Positions 22,549 through 32,200 of a stretch of DNA of 42,335 nucleotides are shown in pieces (position 1 is the first letter of the stretch; every line of letters starts with the position of its first letter). Under the pieces are notes generated by a model, which did not search any database, was not told where the DNA came from, and worked only from the letters and a program-made list of their open reading frames with translations. Source of the DNA: a bacterium (GTDB lineage: Bacteria > Patescibacteriota > Saccharimonadia > Saccharimonadales > Saccharimonadaceae); assembly GCA_021781475.1 (NCBI GenBank), contig JAJXWT010000006.1, positions 1 through 42,335 on the forward strand. The letters run 5' to 3'. A program made the translations under genes and the position numbers.

Positions 22549-22732
22549 ACCGACAGAAAAATCCGACCCTTTCAACTGAAAAGAAAAAATACGGCGGGGG
22601 AAATCTCAAAAATAATGCAAGGGACGGTTTTTCTGGCGGGGCGCAGCGCGGGCTTGCCCGCGCTAGGCGTCGGGGCTGAGCTTCAGCACTTCGTGCTAAA
22701 ATAAGTACGAGCGTAGTCGTAAAAGGCTACCA
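22549..22732 (-). repeat. 184-bp perfect inverted repeat, right arm
   Basis: The exact reverse complement of 19307-19490. It ends at 22732 (GGCTACCA on the plus strand), after which the two flanks diverge. Its identity to the left arm implies a recent origin or continuing gene conversion, and makes inversion of the 3.06-kb interior possible. Confidence 0.92.
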
Positions 22733-22830
22733 AAATTATTCGTTTGGCATGCACCGTGTGCCGCGTATGTAGGATTTTATTATGTTATGCAATAAACACA
22801 TTACAACCTGGTCTAGCTTCGTTTAGCTAC

Positions 22831-22854
22831 GGTTGATATCTTGTCATATCAACC
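22831..22854 (+). promoter_or_regulatory. 9-bp hairpin ahead of NlpC/P60 gene
   Basis: GGTTGATAT (22831-22839) pairs perfectly with ATATCAACC (22846-22854), ending nine bases before the TTG start at 22864. It may be an operator dyad or an RNA hairpin affecting translation. No T-run follows, so it is not a classic terminator. Confidence 0.4.
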
Positions 22855-22863
22855 TAATATGTA

Positions 22864-23427
22864 TTGGAGTCTATCGCAGAAACATTTCGAGAAGCAATCG
22901 TTAATATTGCATCAGACCTTGTTGGTGCACCATCAATAAAATATAATTCAGGGCACCCCGAGTATGGTCAATCACCAACGGATGGCTTTGACTGTTCGGG
23001 CTTTGTGAGATACGTGCTACAAGAGGCCGGGCTGAGTATCCCCGACTATATCGGAATGGATGGCCTGCGGCGACCAATTCGGCATGCCAACGAGTTCTGG
23101 GACCACTATGGAATCGGTGTCCATGATGAATATAGGCAGCCTGGTGATCTTTTATTCTTTTCTAGAAAGGGAACGTTCCCGACGCATGTCGGTATTGTTG
23201 CAGCAGCGGGCGCCTTTATTCATGCGCCTGGCATAGCCGAGTCGAGCGTAGAGCGGAGCATAATTGAGTTTAAGGAAATTGCCAGTAACGGCATGAAGCG
23301 TCAGATATACAAGCGAAATCCAATAGGTTTTAAGTCACCGGTGGTTCCTGTTGTATCGCCTACCTATCGCTATCATCAGAGGCCACTCGCTTATGAACCA
23401 ACGACACACCGACAACGGGCCCATTGA
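22864..23427 (+). CDS. NlpC/P60-family cysteine peptidase
   Basis: 187 aa starting at TTG 22864; an in-frame stop lies three codons upstream, and the ATG at 22859 is in another frame. The catalytic triad is present: Cys44 in DGFDCSGFVRYV, His108 in PTHVGIVA and His120 in FIHAPG. Family members cut peptidoglycan stem peptides (D-Glu-diaminopimelate bonds). No signal peptide or membrane segment is visible, so export is unclear; it could also act inside or be released. A terminator follows directly, and the neighbour is a wall-assembly LCP protein. Confidence 0.85.
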   Translation: MESIAETFREAIVNIASDLVGAPSIKYNSGHPEYGQSPTDGFDCSGFVRYVLQEAGLSIPDYIGMDGLRRPIRHANEFWDHYGIGVHDEYRQPGDLLFFSRKGTFPTHVGIVAAAGAFIHAPGIAESSVERSIIEFKEIASNGMKRQIYKRNPIGFKSPVVPVVSPTYRYHQRPLAYEPTTHRQRAH

Positions 23428-23446
23428 CCAGCAGGGGCTGGTTTTT
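23427..23446 (+). terminator. factor-independent terminator
   Basis: ACCAGC (23427-23432) pairs with GCTGGT (23437-23442) around AGGG, followed by a T run. It begins at the last base of the NlpC/P60 gene. Confidence 0.7.
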
Positions 23447-23497
23447 GTGCCGGATTAGTTCGTGGTTGGTTATATCCGGGTATAATAGTGAGAGCTT

Positions 23498-25156
23498 ATG
23501 GTTCAAAAACGTCGTACTATTGATGGGTTTTATTATTATCATTCTGCAGCTCAGTCGGAGCCGCCTCGTGTTCCGCGCGGGACAGTGTCTCAGTCGATGG
23601 CAGCTGTTGCGATAGATGATGGCGCCGTTACCCAGCAGGATACGGGTGTGCCGACGCCGTGGCAAGAGGAACTGATGGGCCCTATCGATGGCCTTGATGC
23701 TAACGCCGAACTTACCTTAAAAAAGCGAGGGCGCGTGAAGGGCGCGAAAAAGCTAAAGTCGCTTAGGCGCCGTATTTTTGGATGGATGGCCCTTTTGATT
23801 GTCGTTGTTATCCTTGGTACCCTGGGATTCGTTGGCTATCGGCTGTTCGCAGCCACCGGGAAAGTCTTTAAAGGCAATGCCCTGAGTATTTTATTGGCTC
23901 CCGAAACTCCCCTTAAAACTGACCAATATGGCAATAGCAATATTTTACTATTGGGTACTTCCGAGAGCGACCCGAATCATCCCGGTGCCGAGTTGACTGA
24001 TTCTATGATGGTTGCCAGTATTAACCGTCAGACCCATCGAGTGTTCCTGCTGAGTGTTCCGCGCGATCTTTGGGTGACCTATGCTAAACCCTGTGTGGCC
24101 GGCTATAGCGGCAAGATCAACGCTGTTTACGAATGTGCGCTTGGCAGTAATCTTGGCGGGCTATCGACAACGCAAAACGATGAGGCAACTGCTGAAAACC
24201 TCACCGCCGAAAAAGTGGGGAGTGTAACCGGGATAAATATCCAATACGTTGTCCATATGAACCTTGCAGTTATTCAGAAAGTGGTGGATGCCGTTGGCGG
24301 CATTGACATTACGATAAATAGTCCAGACCCTCGTGGTATCCTTGATCGCAACTTTGACTGGCGTTGCAACTACAAGTGCTACCTTGTGAAATATCCGAAT
24401 GGCCCGGTCCATTTAACTGGTACTGATGCTATGTGGCTCGCCCAGGCGCGTAATGACTCTGGCGGATATGGGCTGCCTCGAGGCAACTTTGACCGTGAGG
24501 AAAACCAGAGGAAGATTATTATGGCGACGAAAGATAAGGCGACAAGTATCGGCTTTCTTGCAAACCCCTTAAATGTGATCAATCTACTTGATGCAATGGG
24601 CGCTAACTTACATACCAATATCGATACTTCGGAAGTAAAGACGTTTGTTACAGCCATCAAGGAAATATCAAATCAAAATATTACCTCGATCGATATTATG
24701 ACCGATAACCCAAATATCCTTACCACTGGCACTGGGCCTGATGGGTCAAGTATCGTTCGCCCAATAGCCGGCCTGGAAGATTACAGTGGCCTTCAGGCAT
24801 TCACTAAACAGCTGCTAAAGGGGAACGCGCCAGCGATTGGCGAGGCGGCATCGGTTGATGTATTGAACGGAAGCGGAGCCCCGGGTGCGGCTGCGCAGGT
24901 GGGCGACACTCTATCAGGAGTTGGTATAGTAGTGAACCGTGAAGCAAACACTATACCGGGCAATTACCCCCACTACACAATTTACGATATTAGTGGGGGC
25001 AAAAAGCCGAATACGCTTGCCTTGCTTAAGAGTACCTTGAGCGGCGCAAGTGTTCAAACAAACCTCCCGGCCGGGGTAACGAGTACCGCGTCGTTTGTGG
25101 TGATCGTTGGACCCGTAACGCAGGCTAGCTCCGCTTCAGGCACAAGCGCCGGATAG
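23498..25156 (+). CDS. LytR-CpsA-Psr (LCP) family protein with LytR_C domain
   Basis: 552 aa. The cytoplasmic N-terminus is about 93 residues, with a membrane helix at 94-116. The LCP catalytic domain starts at NILLLGTSESD (about 143) and contains the typical DSMMVASINRQTHRVFLLSV, PRDLWV, the VDAVGGIDI motif and ARNDSGGYGLPRGNFDREENQ, the Arg-rich lipid phosphate site. A LytR_C domain follows near residues 455-540 (SVDVLNGSGAPGAAAQVGD). LCP enzymes attach lipid-linked glycopolymers to peptidoglycan outside the cell. The ATG is 11 bases after TATAAT (23481-23486). The long N-terminus is unusual but plausible. Confidence 0.92.
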   Translation: MVQKRRTIDGFYYYHSAAQSEPPRVPRGTVSQSMAAVAIDDGAVTQQDTGVPTPWQEELMGPIDGLDANAELTLKKRGRVKGAKKLKSLRRRIFGWMALLIVVVILGTLGFVGYRLFAATGKVFKGNALSILLAPETPLKTDQYGNSNILLLGTSESDPNHPGAELTDSMMVASINRQTHRVFLLSVPRDLWVTYAKPCVAGYSGKINAVYECALGSNLGGLSTTQNDEATAENLTAEKVGSVTGINIQYVVHMNLAVIQKVVDAVGGIDITINSPDPRGILDRNFDWRCNYKCYLVKYPNGPVHLTGTDAMWLAQARNDSGGYGLPRGNFDREENQRKIIMATKDKATSIGFLANPLNVINLLDAMGANLHTNIDTSEVKTFVTAIKEISNQNITSIDIMTDNPNILTTGTGPDGSSIVRPIAGLEDYSGLQAFTKQLLKGNAPAIGEAASVDVLNGSGAPGAAAQVGDTLSGVGIVVNREANTIPGNYPHYTIYDISGGKKPNTLALLKSTLSGASVQTNLPAGVTSTASFVVIVGPVTQASSASGTSAG

Positions 25157-25326
25157 GTAGACTAAAATCGTAAAAGGTGTCGGCACGAGTTGATTTTTGC
25201 TTCTGGCCTGTGCGCGGGCTCTGATAGTGCTGACAGCTCTTGGCGTGCCGTATATTGCTAGCAAATCGCACGGTCGGCTGCTTAATTTGTTGTGTTTTTT
25301 TATTGCGCTTATGCTAAAGTAAAAGT

Positions 25327-26172
25327 ATGAAAAAGTCTACAAAGCTCGCACACATACATCATAAAATGAGAACAGTCAGCCTGTTTGGGGTTGGCCTATT
25401 TATTGCCGCACTGGTTGTTCAGTCGATAGTAGTGGGGAATATCGTTTGGTACTTTACCATGCTCAAGTCATCGGCCGGTGTAAACGGCGCAGCGGTATTT
25501 GCTATGTTTGCCCTCGCTGGCCTGCTAGCGCCGCTCGCGGCATTCTTGATTGGTGATCGCTCTACGAAAATAAGGTCGCGGTATGAGCACTTTTATAATG
25601 GCGTGTTGTTCGCGTTTATGGCAGTGTGGCTTAGCATGTTCTTGGAATTTTATGTTGCTCCGTTAATGCCAGGGCTTAAGGTGCCCTACCTTGGGGACAC
25701 CATGCAGGCGTTGTGGCCCATTGTTGCTGCCCTAGTGGTGAGTATTGTGATTGGTATTGAATATGGTCACAAGCGCCACCAAAAGCTGTTACACGAATAT
25801 GTGCCATTCCAAATTGCACTTACCGTTCCCCTCATTGCATTGATTGCCGGGAGCGCGTGGGGGCTGATACGGCAGCTGGCAAGTCCATACCCGTCTGCTT
25901 ACGGTATGGTGATTATTGTGCCGCTTTTGTTGTGGCTTGTTTTGCTTGGAATTTCGTACTACCTTTCAACAGAAAAGACTATGCCCGGTAAAATTACCGA
26001 ATCATGTGTGTCGGCGAGTATTGGCCTGTTCGCGGTGATGATTGCCTCGCAAATTCCGTATTATGGGTTTGGGCTTGCAACGGACATACTGGTTCCTTCG
26101 GCAATTGGTACTTTGGTGTGGTTGGCGTTCGTATATGTGTATTACTACCGCCTGACAGACAAGCTGAGTTAG
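25327..26172 (+). CDS. integral membrane protein, 281 aa, unknown
   Basis: Seven or eight hydrophobic segments spread across the whole length (about residues 18-43, 53-73, 87-107, 127-146, 160-179, 193-211, 226-246, 251-273), with short charged loops. No motif recognised; it could be a transporter or assembly factor. The ATG at 25327 has no clear Shine-Dalgarno site. The 170 bases before it contain no gene. A strong terminator follows. Confidence 0.7.
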   Translation: MKKSTKLAHIHHKMRTVSLFGVGLFIAALVVQSIVVGNIVWYFTMLKSSAGVNGAAVFAMFALAGLLAPLAAFLIGDRSTKIRSRYEHFYNGVLFAFMAVWLSMFLEFYVAPLMPGLKVPYLGDTMQALWPIVAALVVSIVIGIEYGHKRHQKLLHEYVPFQIALTVPLIALIAGSAWGLIRQLASPYPSAYGMVIIVPLLLWLVLLGISYYLSTEKTMPGKITESCVSASIGLFAVMIASQIPYYGFGLATDILVPSAIGTLVWLAFVYVYYYRLTDKLS

Positions 26173-26190
26173 CAGAACACGTAATTACGT

Positions 26191-26226
26191 AATAAATCCA
26201 ACCCATATGCATGGGTTGGATTTATT
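26191..26226. terminator. 15-bp perfect bidirectional terminator
   Basis: AATAAATCCAACCCA (26191-26205) pairs with TGGGTTGGATTTATT (26212-26226). It ends the membrane protein gene and isolates tRNA-Arg(CCG), whose TATAAT box follows at about 26244. Confidence 0.85.
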
Positions 26227-26261
26227 ATAGCGGTGCTACTTGCTATAATAAGGGACGTTAT

Positions 26262-26338
26262 GCGCCCGTAGCTCAACTGGATAGAGCGTTGGTTTCCGGT
26301 ACCAAAGGTTGTAGGTTCAAATCCTGTCGGGCGTACCA
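26262..26338 (+). tRNA. tRNA-Arg (CCG)
   Basis: A 77-base cloverleaf with encoded CCA. The acceptor is GCGCCCG/CGGGCGT, the anticodon arm TTGGT-TTCCGGT-ACCAA (anticodon CCG), and the T-loop TTCAAAT. A TATAAT box lies about 13 bases upstream. It ends ten bases before the convergent HTH-MurA stop. Confidence 0.95.
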
Positions 26339-26348
26339 AGAATTTATT

Positions 26349-27875
26349 TTAGTTCCAGGTTGTTTCGATATCGGCGCCAAGGCTATTCAGCCGGTTGGCT
26401 AAATCTTCGTAGCCACGGTTAATGCTGTAAATGTCGCGCAGGGTAGATTTACCTGGTGCGGCAAGCATGGCCAGCAATATCACAACGCTTGGGCGCAGGG
26501 CAGCTGGCGCGGTAATGTCAGCGGGTTTCCAGCGGGTTGGCCCAGTAATATACACGCGGTGCGGGTCAATCATATCAATTTTCGCGTTTAGCTTGCTGAG
26601 TTCTGTAAAGTAAATCGCGCGGTTTTCGTAGCTCCAGTCGTGCACTAGTGTGCGGCCTTCGGCGGCACAGGCAATCAGGCCCATAAAGGGGAGGTTATCC
26701 ATGTTAATGCCGGGGAACGGCATGGCGTGCAGCTTATCTTTTGGCGCCACAAGCTCTGAATGCTTGATTGTGATATCAACCAGGCGGCTTTTGCCGTTTC
26801 GGGCCGGGTATTCGTCGCTTATGGTGCAGCTGAGCCCCATGCCTTCGAGCACGGCGAGCTCAAGTTCCAAAAACTCGATTGGTGCCCGCGTGACGGTCAG
26901 CTCGCTACCTGTTACGACGGCCGCTGCAATAAAGCTCATTGCCTCGATAGGGTCTTCGCTCGGGTAATATTCAATATTTTTATCAATTTGCGTAACACCG
27001 TGAATTTTTAGCACCGTGGTGCCGATACCTTCAATTTTGACACCAAGCTTTTGCAAAAAAAAGCATACATCTTGCACCATGTAATTGGGGCTCGCGTTGC
27101 GAATCGTCACCTCACCATCGTAAAGCGCTGCAGCCATAATGACGTTTTCGGTGACAGTGTCGCCACGTTCTACCAAAACAATATCTTTTTTAACCTGTTG
27201 TTTATGCATGGTCGCTTCGTAGCGCGTGCTCGTGGCTTCGACGCTAAGCCCAAATGGCGCAAGGCCGGTCATGTGGGGCTCAACCGTGCGAGTGCCCAGG
27301 CTGCAACCCCCCGCAAACGGGATGCTAAAGTTGGCATATTGGTGCATCAGCGGGCCTAAAAACATAATGACAGTGCGAGTACGCTCGGCGGCCTGTACGT
27401 CCATTTGGTCTAGTTTGAGTTTACGCGGTGGAGTCAGCTCTAGGTCGTTATTGGGGAGCCACTTACACTTAACGCCAATACTTTCGAGTACCTCTATAAT
27501 TCGGTTGACTTCTTCGATACGGGCAACGCGGCGCAGGGTTGTTTTGCCCTTGTTTAAAAGCGCGGCGCACAACAATCCAACAGCGGCATTTTTGCTGGTT
27601 TTTACCTCAATCGATCCGTGGAGTTTTTTGCCGCCATTGACGACAAAATTTGTCTTGCCTTCTTTATTAAGGCGCACGATTTCGCTTGAAAGGACTTCGC
27701 CAATCCGGCTAAGCATGTCAACGCTAATGTTTTGGCCACCGTTTTCTATGCGGTTAATGGCACTTTGGCTAGTGTTAAGGGCGATTGCGAGTTCGGCTTG
27801 GGTCATGTTGCGCGCAAGGCGTGTTTCTTGGATAAGTTTGCCGATACTCTGCAGGTAAGTTGTGGTGTTTTCCAT
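26349..27875 (-). CDS. murA: UDP-GlcNAc 1-carboxyvinyltransferase (MurA) with N-terminal XRE helix-turn-helix
   Basis: 508 aa in one uninterrupted frame. Residues about 8-66 are an XRE-type HTH (LIQETRLARNMTQAELAIAL, TSQSAINRIENG). Residues about 75-508 are MurA, which adds enolpyruvate from PEP to UDP-GlcNAc in the first committed wall step. The active-site Lys95-Asn96 (KTSKNAAVG) and the catalytic, fosfomycin-target Cys191 in FAGGCSLGTRTVEPH are present, as is ALRPSVVILLAM near the end. Normal MurA is about 420-430 aa, so the extra length is the DNA-binding domain. It may autoregulate or sense wall precursors. It is divergent from glyA. Confidence 0.93.
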   Translation of the reverse strand: MENTTTYLQSIGKLIQETRLARNMTQAELAIALNTSQSAINRIENGGQNISVDMLSRIGEVLSSEIVRLNKEGKTNFVVNGGKKLHGSIEVKTSKNAAVGLLCAALLNKGKTTLRRVARIEEVNRIIEVLESIGVKCKWLPNNDLELTPPRKLKLDQMDVQAAERTRTVIMFLGPLMHQYANFSIPFAGGCSLGTRTVEPHMTGLAPFGLSVEATSTRYEATMHKQQVKKDIVLVERGDTVTENVIMAAALYDGEVTIRNASPNYMVQDVCFFLQKLGVKIEGIGTTVLKIHGVTQIDKNIEYYPSEDPIEAMSFIAAAVVTGSELTVTRAPIEFLELELAVLEGMGLSCTISDEYPARNGKSRLVDITIKHSELVAPKDKLHAMPFPGINMDNLPFMGLIACAAEGRTLVHDWSYENRAIYFTELSKLNAKIDMIDPHRVYITGPTRWKPADITAPAALRPSVVILLAMLAAPGKSTLRDIYSINRGYEDLANRLNSLGADIETTWN

Positions 27876-27944
27876 ATACCTAATAATATATCATGGATGA
27901 TATAAAATCAAGCTGCTATAATATAGAAAACTGGAGATACCGCT

Positions 27945-29204
27945 ATGCAAGACAAAGAAGTAGAAGCATTAATTTTGGCAGAACAACAGCGTCAGGCCGA
28001 AGGGCTCGAATTGATACCTAGCGAAAATTACGTGTCAGATGATGTGCTACGCGCGCTTGGCAGCAAGTTCACGAATAAATATTCAGAAGGTTATCCTGGG
28101 CGCCGGTATTATGGTGGTCAACAATTCACCGATCAGCTAGAAACACTGGCGATTAATCGTGCCAAACAGTTGTTCCGCGCCGACCACGCCAATGTACAGC
28201 CCCACAGCGGCGCACAAGCGAACGAAGCAGTGTACTTTGCATGGTGCGAACCAGGTGACACGATTTTGGCGATGGATTTGAGTCACGGCGGGCACTTAAC
28301 ACATGGCGCGCCAGTTACCAGGAGTGCGCGTGAGTATAACTTTGTTCGTTATGGCATGAAAGATATCAGCACGGGTGAAATTGACTACGACCAGTTGCGT
28401 CAACTTGCGCTCGAACACAAGCCAAAGATAATCCTGGCAGGGTTTAGCGCCTACCCGCGCGAGCTAGATTATGAAAAGTTTGCGGCCATTGGCAATGAGG
28501 TGGGGGCGCTATTAATGGCCGATATGTCCCACATTGCGGGGCTTATTGCTGGCGGTGTTGCAAAAAATCCCCTCGATTACGGGTTCCATGTGATTACTAC
28601 GACAACACACAAGACCTTACGCGGTCCGCGCGGCGGGTTAATTTTAAGCAAGGGGGTGGTGTCTAACCCGCTCAAAAAACCGGAAAAAACGCTTGAAAAC
28701 ATTCCGACACTTATTGATCGTGCGGTGTTCCCGGGCACGCAGGGCGGGCCACATATGAATACAATCGCCGCCAAGGCCGTTGCCTTTGGTGAGGCCTTAA
28801 AACCTGAGTTTCATGACTACGCAAAGCGGGTGATTGAAAATGCCGCGGCGCTTGCCGATGAGCTGCAGGGGCGGGGCTTTGAGCTGGTGACAGGTGGTAC
28901 AAGTAACCACTTGCTGCTCGCCAATGTATACAGTAGCTTTGGTATCGACGGTAAAACTGCCGAAGTGGCGCTTGATAAAATTGGTTTAACGCTGAATGCA
29001 AACGTTGTGCCTGACGATCCGCTCCCACCGTTTCGGCCAAGCGGCATACGCCTTGGCACGCCGGCGCTGACAACCCGTGGCCTTAAGCCTGGTGATATGG
29101 CGACGATTGCGGCATGGATTGATTCGGCGATCAAAAATCACAATAACGACCAGGAACTAACAATGTTACACGCCCAAGTTGAAAATTTCCTGAAAAATTA
29201 TTAA
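27945..29204 (+). CDS. glyA: serine hydroxymethyltransferase
   Basis: 419 aa, normal length. A PLP enzyme interconverting serine and glycine with tetrahydrofolate, feeding one-carbon metabolism. The N-terminal signature is ELIPSENYVSDDVL, then NKYSEGYPGRRYYGG; the cofactor-binding HSGAQAN and DMSHIAGL are present, and PLP-binding Lys223 lies in TTTTHKTLRGPRGG. GGAG lies about ten bases before the ATG, and a TATAAT box is visible near 27916. It is one of the few metabolic genes normally kept in reduced CPR genomes. Confidence 0.97.
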   Translation: MQDKEVEALILAEQQRQAEGLELIPSENYVSDDVLRALGSKFTNKYSEGYPGRRYYGGQQFTDQLETLAINRAKQLFRADHANVQPHSGAQANEAVYFAWCEPGDTILAMDLSHGGHLTHGAPVTRSAREYNFVRYGMKDISTGEIDYDQLRQLALEHKPKIILAGFSAYPRELDYEKFAAIGNEVGALLMADMSHIAGLIAGGVAKNPLDYGFHVITTTTHKTLRGPRGGLILSKGVVSNPLKKPEKTLENIPTLIDRAVFPGTQGGPHMNTIAAKAVAFGEALKPEFHDYAKRVIENAAALADELQGRGFELVTGGTSNHLLLANVYSSFGIDGKTAEVALDKIGLTLNANVVPDDPLPPFRPSGIRLGTPALTTRGLKPGDMATIAAWIDSAIKNHNNDQELTMLHAQVENFLKNY

Positions 29205-29214
29205 TGGCTATGCT

Positions 29215-29242
29215 TTGATATTCGCGTAGGCTGGCGTACACT
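29215..29242 (+). promoter_or_regulatory. promoter of the surface SGNH hydrolase
   Basis: TTGATA (29215-29220), 16 bases, TACACT (29237-29242), with a 5' leader of about 25 bases containing GAGGGGAG just before the ATG at 29273. Unlike many neighbours, this gene has a clear Shine-Dalgarno site. Confidence 0.5.
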
Positions 29243-29272
29243 CGTATTCATTAGATAAACAGAGGGGAGACT

Positions 29273-32200
29273 ATGAATCGAGTAGTCGTTGTTTTGTGTG
29301 GCGTGTTGCTACCATTTGCGGCATTTGTAAACGCAATAAATATACCAAGCGCGTACGCAACCGCAGTTGACCCAGGGTGGGCGAGCGGAGATGTTAAATA
29401 CGAAGCACTTGGCGCGAACTCGCCGTACCCAAGGCGGTGTGTCACAGAGTATCGAAAAATCAGCCCAATTATGGGGCATATCTACACGAGCCTGGACCAA
29501 ACGCCAGACATACAAGTGTGCGTGTATAAAAACAAGAGCTTTCAATATGCAGAGTACCAACGCGACTATTATATATATCCAACTTGGCCAAGTTTTGGAA
29601 CTGTAACAGAGTCCGGTGTGGCATTCGGGGATATTGCTGGCGACACACTGATACCCTCAGACGTAATAAGTGCACAAGTCGATCTGGGACGATTATACAC
29701 AGGTGAAGGTAGTGACATATATCTATACCAGACGAGGGAGGCGAATTATGCGCTCTCCCTTGCGGTTATGGAACGGCCGCTACTACATGACGTAGTCGAT
29801 TCTAATGGAATTCTCCATCTCGCAGGGGAACATAATTACAAGCTTCGGTCGATAAGTGAACGAGGTGATTATGCTGACGTCTCCGCGCTTGGCGGGTCGG
29901 TCTCAGAGAACGGGAGGTACGCTGTATTTGCTGGTGAGAATATTGGTTTTTTTATCCTAGATCTTGACCAACACAAGGGAGTACTATTAAACAACTCGTT
30001 CAGAACAACTCAAGATATATCACCTAAGCCGGCGCCTACTCTCGCCATTAGCAATGATGGAAAGTATGTAGTTGCGGGTGGCTGGAATGTTGATACTTTA
30101 GTATACAGCGACATTAATGCAGGGTGCGGTGTTGAATTTCATGATGAGATTAACCTGGGAGATCTGCGTTATATGCATGTATGTGATAGCCGTGACCTAA
30201 CAAGCTTCACTTCAAGATACGCGCTCTCGCAGCCCAGCGGCTACCATACGCTCATTGATGTGCATATGAGCGCCAGAGGAGATAGCTTTACTTATTTTGA
30301 TGCCGAAAAATGGGCAACTATCTACGCACCTAATTATCTCCCGCCAGATTCTATGGACTACATAGCACTGGGCGACTCGTATACTAGTGGCGAAGGTGAT
30401 TACTACCACCCCGAGGGGTCGCACTACTTACCACTAACGAATATTCTGGGCAATTACAAGGTCGGTACCCCAAGGGAATTGTGCCACCTGAGCGACCGTT
30501 CCTATCCTTTTTTGCTAGCGAAAGACATGGGCGTTTCGCGCGGTGCTGATATGCAATCTGTCGCCTGCTCGGGGGCGGTGCGCAGCGATATACTCAGTAC
30601 AAACATTGCGGGTGGCATCAATCTTAATTATCTTGGCCAATCTACGCCGCTATTCGATCGGTCATCCTTGCCGCGTTTGCAACTGCTGCAAAATGCGCCG
30701 GAATATCAAGCAGAAGCAAGGGCAAACTTTATCCCGGGTCGTGTTCAGCAAGTGGAGTTTATTAAACAGCACCACCCCAAGGTAGCAACAGTTGGGGTAT
30801 CGGGCAATGATGTTGGCTTTGCTTCGGTACTAACGGCATGCCTTTTAAATAACCCACTGGAAACGTGTGACTATGCAAGGCCGAGCGGTTTACAGGACAT
30901 GGCTAACATATTGCAGGGTAATTATGATAGGCAGCTTGAATTTTACACACAGCTGAAAAAGGCGTCCCCAGGTACCGATTTTTATGCGGTTGGGTACCCG
31001 CAATTTATAAGTGATGACCAACTAGTTTGCTGGAGCCTTGGGGGTTCATTAAACCAGCAGGAGCGGGCGCTTATAACAAAAAGCGTAACCTACCTTAACG
31101 CTACAATCCGTAATGCCGCTTCAACGGCCGGTATAAAATATATCAATATTGAGCATGCACTCGACGGCAAACAAATGTGTGGCCAGGGCAGTGGCGCGGT
31201 AAGTCATCCCCTTAACAAGGTGATATACGGTGCTATTACCGGGGACCTTTTAGGGTTCGAAGACAAAGATGTGATTGACTCAAAATCGCCGGTAGAAGAT
31301 TACCTATATCAACAACTTAGTGCGACGTATCGTAACTCTGCCGAAAGCTTAAGCAATAACCCTATGTCAGCGGCACTGCTTGTTGCGACCGAAACATTCC
31401 ATCCGAATGCGATTGGGCACCAGCTGATTTATGAATATATACATAACCACCAGAACGGCACATCACTGCTCGACGATGGCTGCGACGGCACCGTGATTAT
31501 TTGCCCGAGCGCCTTGGGCGCTCACGAGCCGCCGGTTCCTGCTGAGTTTGGTACCGTTAAATCACTTAAAACAGAGGTCGCGTCAATTATATTGCGCCAA
31601 AGTGGCGATGGGACATATACGGAACCAGGTATTGGTGGTGTTGTTGAGCGGGGCGCTCGCGTGCATGTACGCCCCATGGCACTCGAATCGGCGGGCTTGG
31701 TGGCTGGGGCAAAAGTTACGCTGCATTCTGACCCTGTGATGCTAGGTGGTGTTTTGGTGCAAAACGGCTCAATTGCATCGACTGAATTGCAAATTCCAGA
31801 GTATGCAAGCATTGGCTTCCATACTATTTCACTTGATATAGCCTTGGCTGATGGCGGGTCGTTAAAGTATGTGCAGCCCATTTTCATTACTGGGCCGGCA
31901 GACGATATTGACGGTGATGGTGTGGCCAACAAAGTTGACACCTGTGAGTTCCTTGCGCCAAGTGGTACAGACCTGGACAGTGACGGCATCGATGATGTCT
32001 GCGACATTTTGCGGCACGAGCAAGCTGGACCAATAGGTGATTCGCAGTATTCTACTCGTGCTACTACAGCTCAGCCCCCTGCGTTAACGGCAGGTAGTGC
32101 TAGTATATTTCATAAGCCCTATACTCCTAACCACACTGCCTTAGATATCGTGCCCCATGCGGCGGCTACTGTTGCGCTACTAGACGCAAACAACCATATG

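Larger units (their letters stand above)
17513..22732. mobile_element. composite element: recombinase unit joined to four-gene cassette
   Basis: Two inverted-repeat-bounded units abut at about 19307-19311. Unit 1 (17513-19311) carries a serine recombinase interrupted by TGA. Unit 2 (19307-22732) carries kinase, Nudix, nucleotidyltransferase-like and glycosyltransferase-like genes between perfect 184-bp repeats. The left edge coincides with the 3' CCA of tRNA-Arg(TCT). No matching target duplication is evident at the right edge. The cargo is AT-richer than the core genes around it. Confidence 0.65.

Noticed and set aside
26349-27875. Two adjacent genes (XRE regulator and MurA) mistaken for a fusion
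   Set aside because: The frame is continuous with no internal stop, and no promoter, Shine-Dalgarno or strong start is visible between the HTH and MurA parts.
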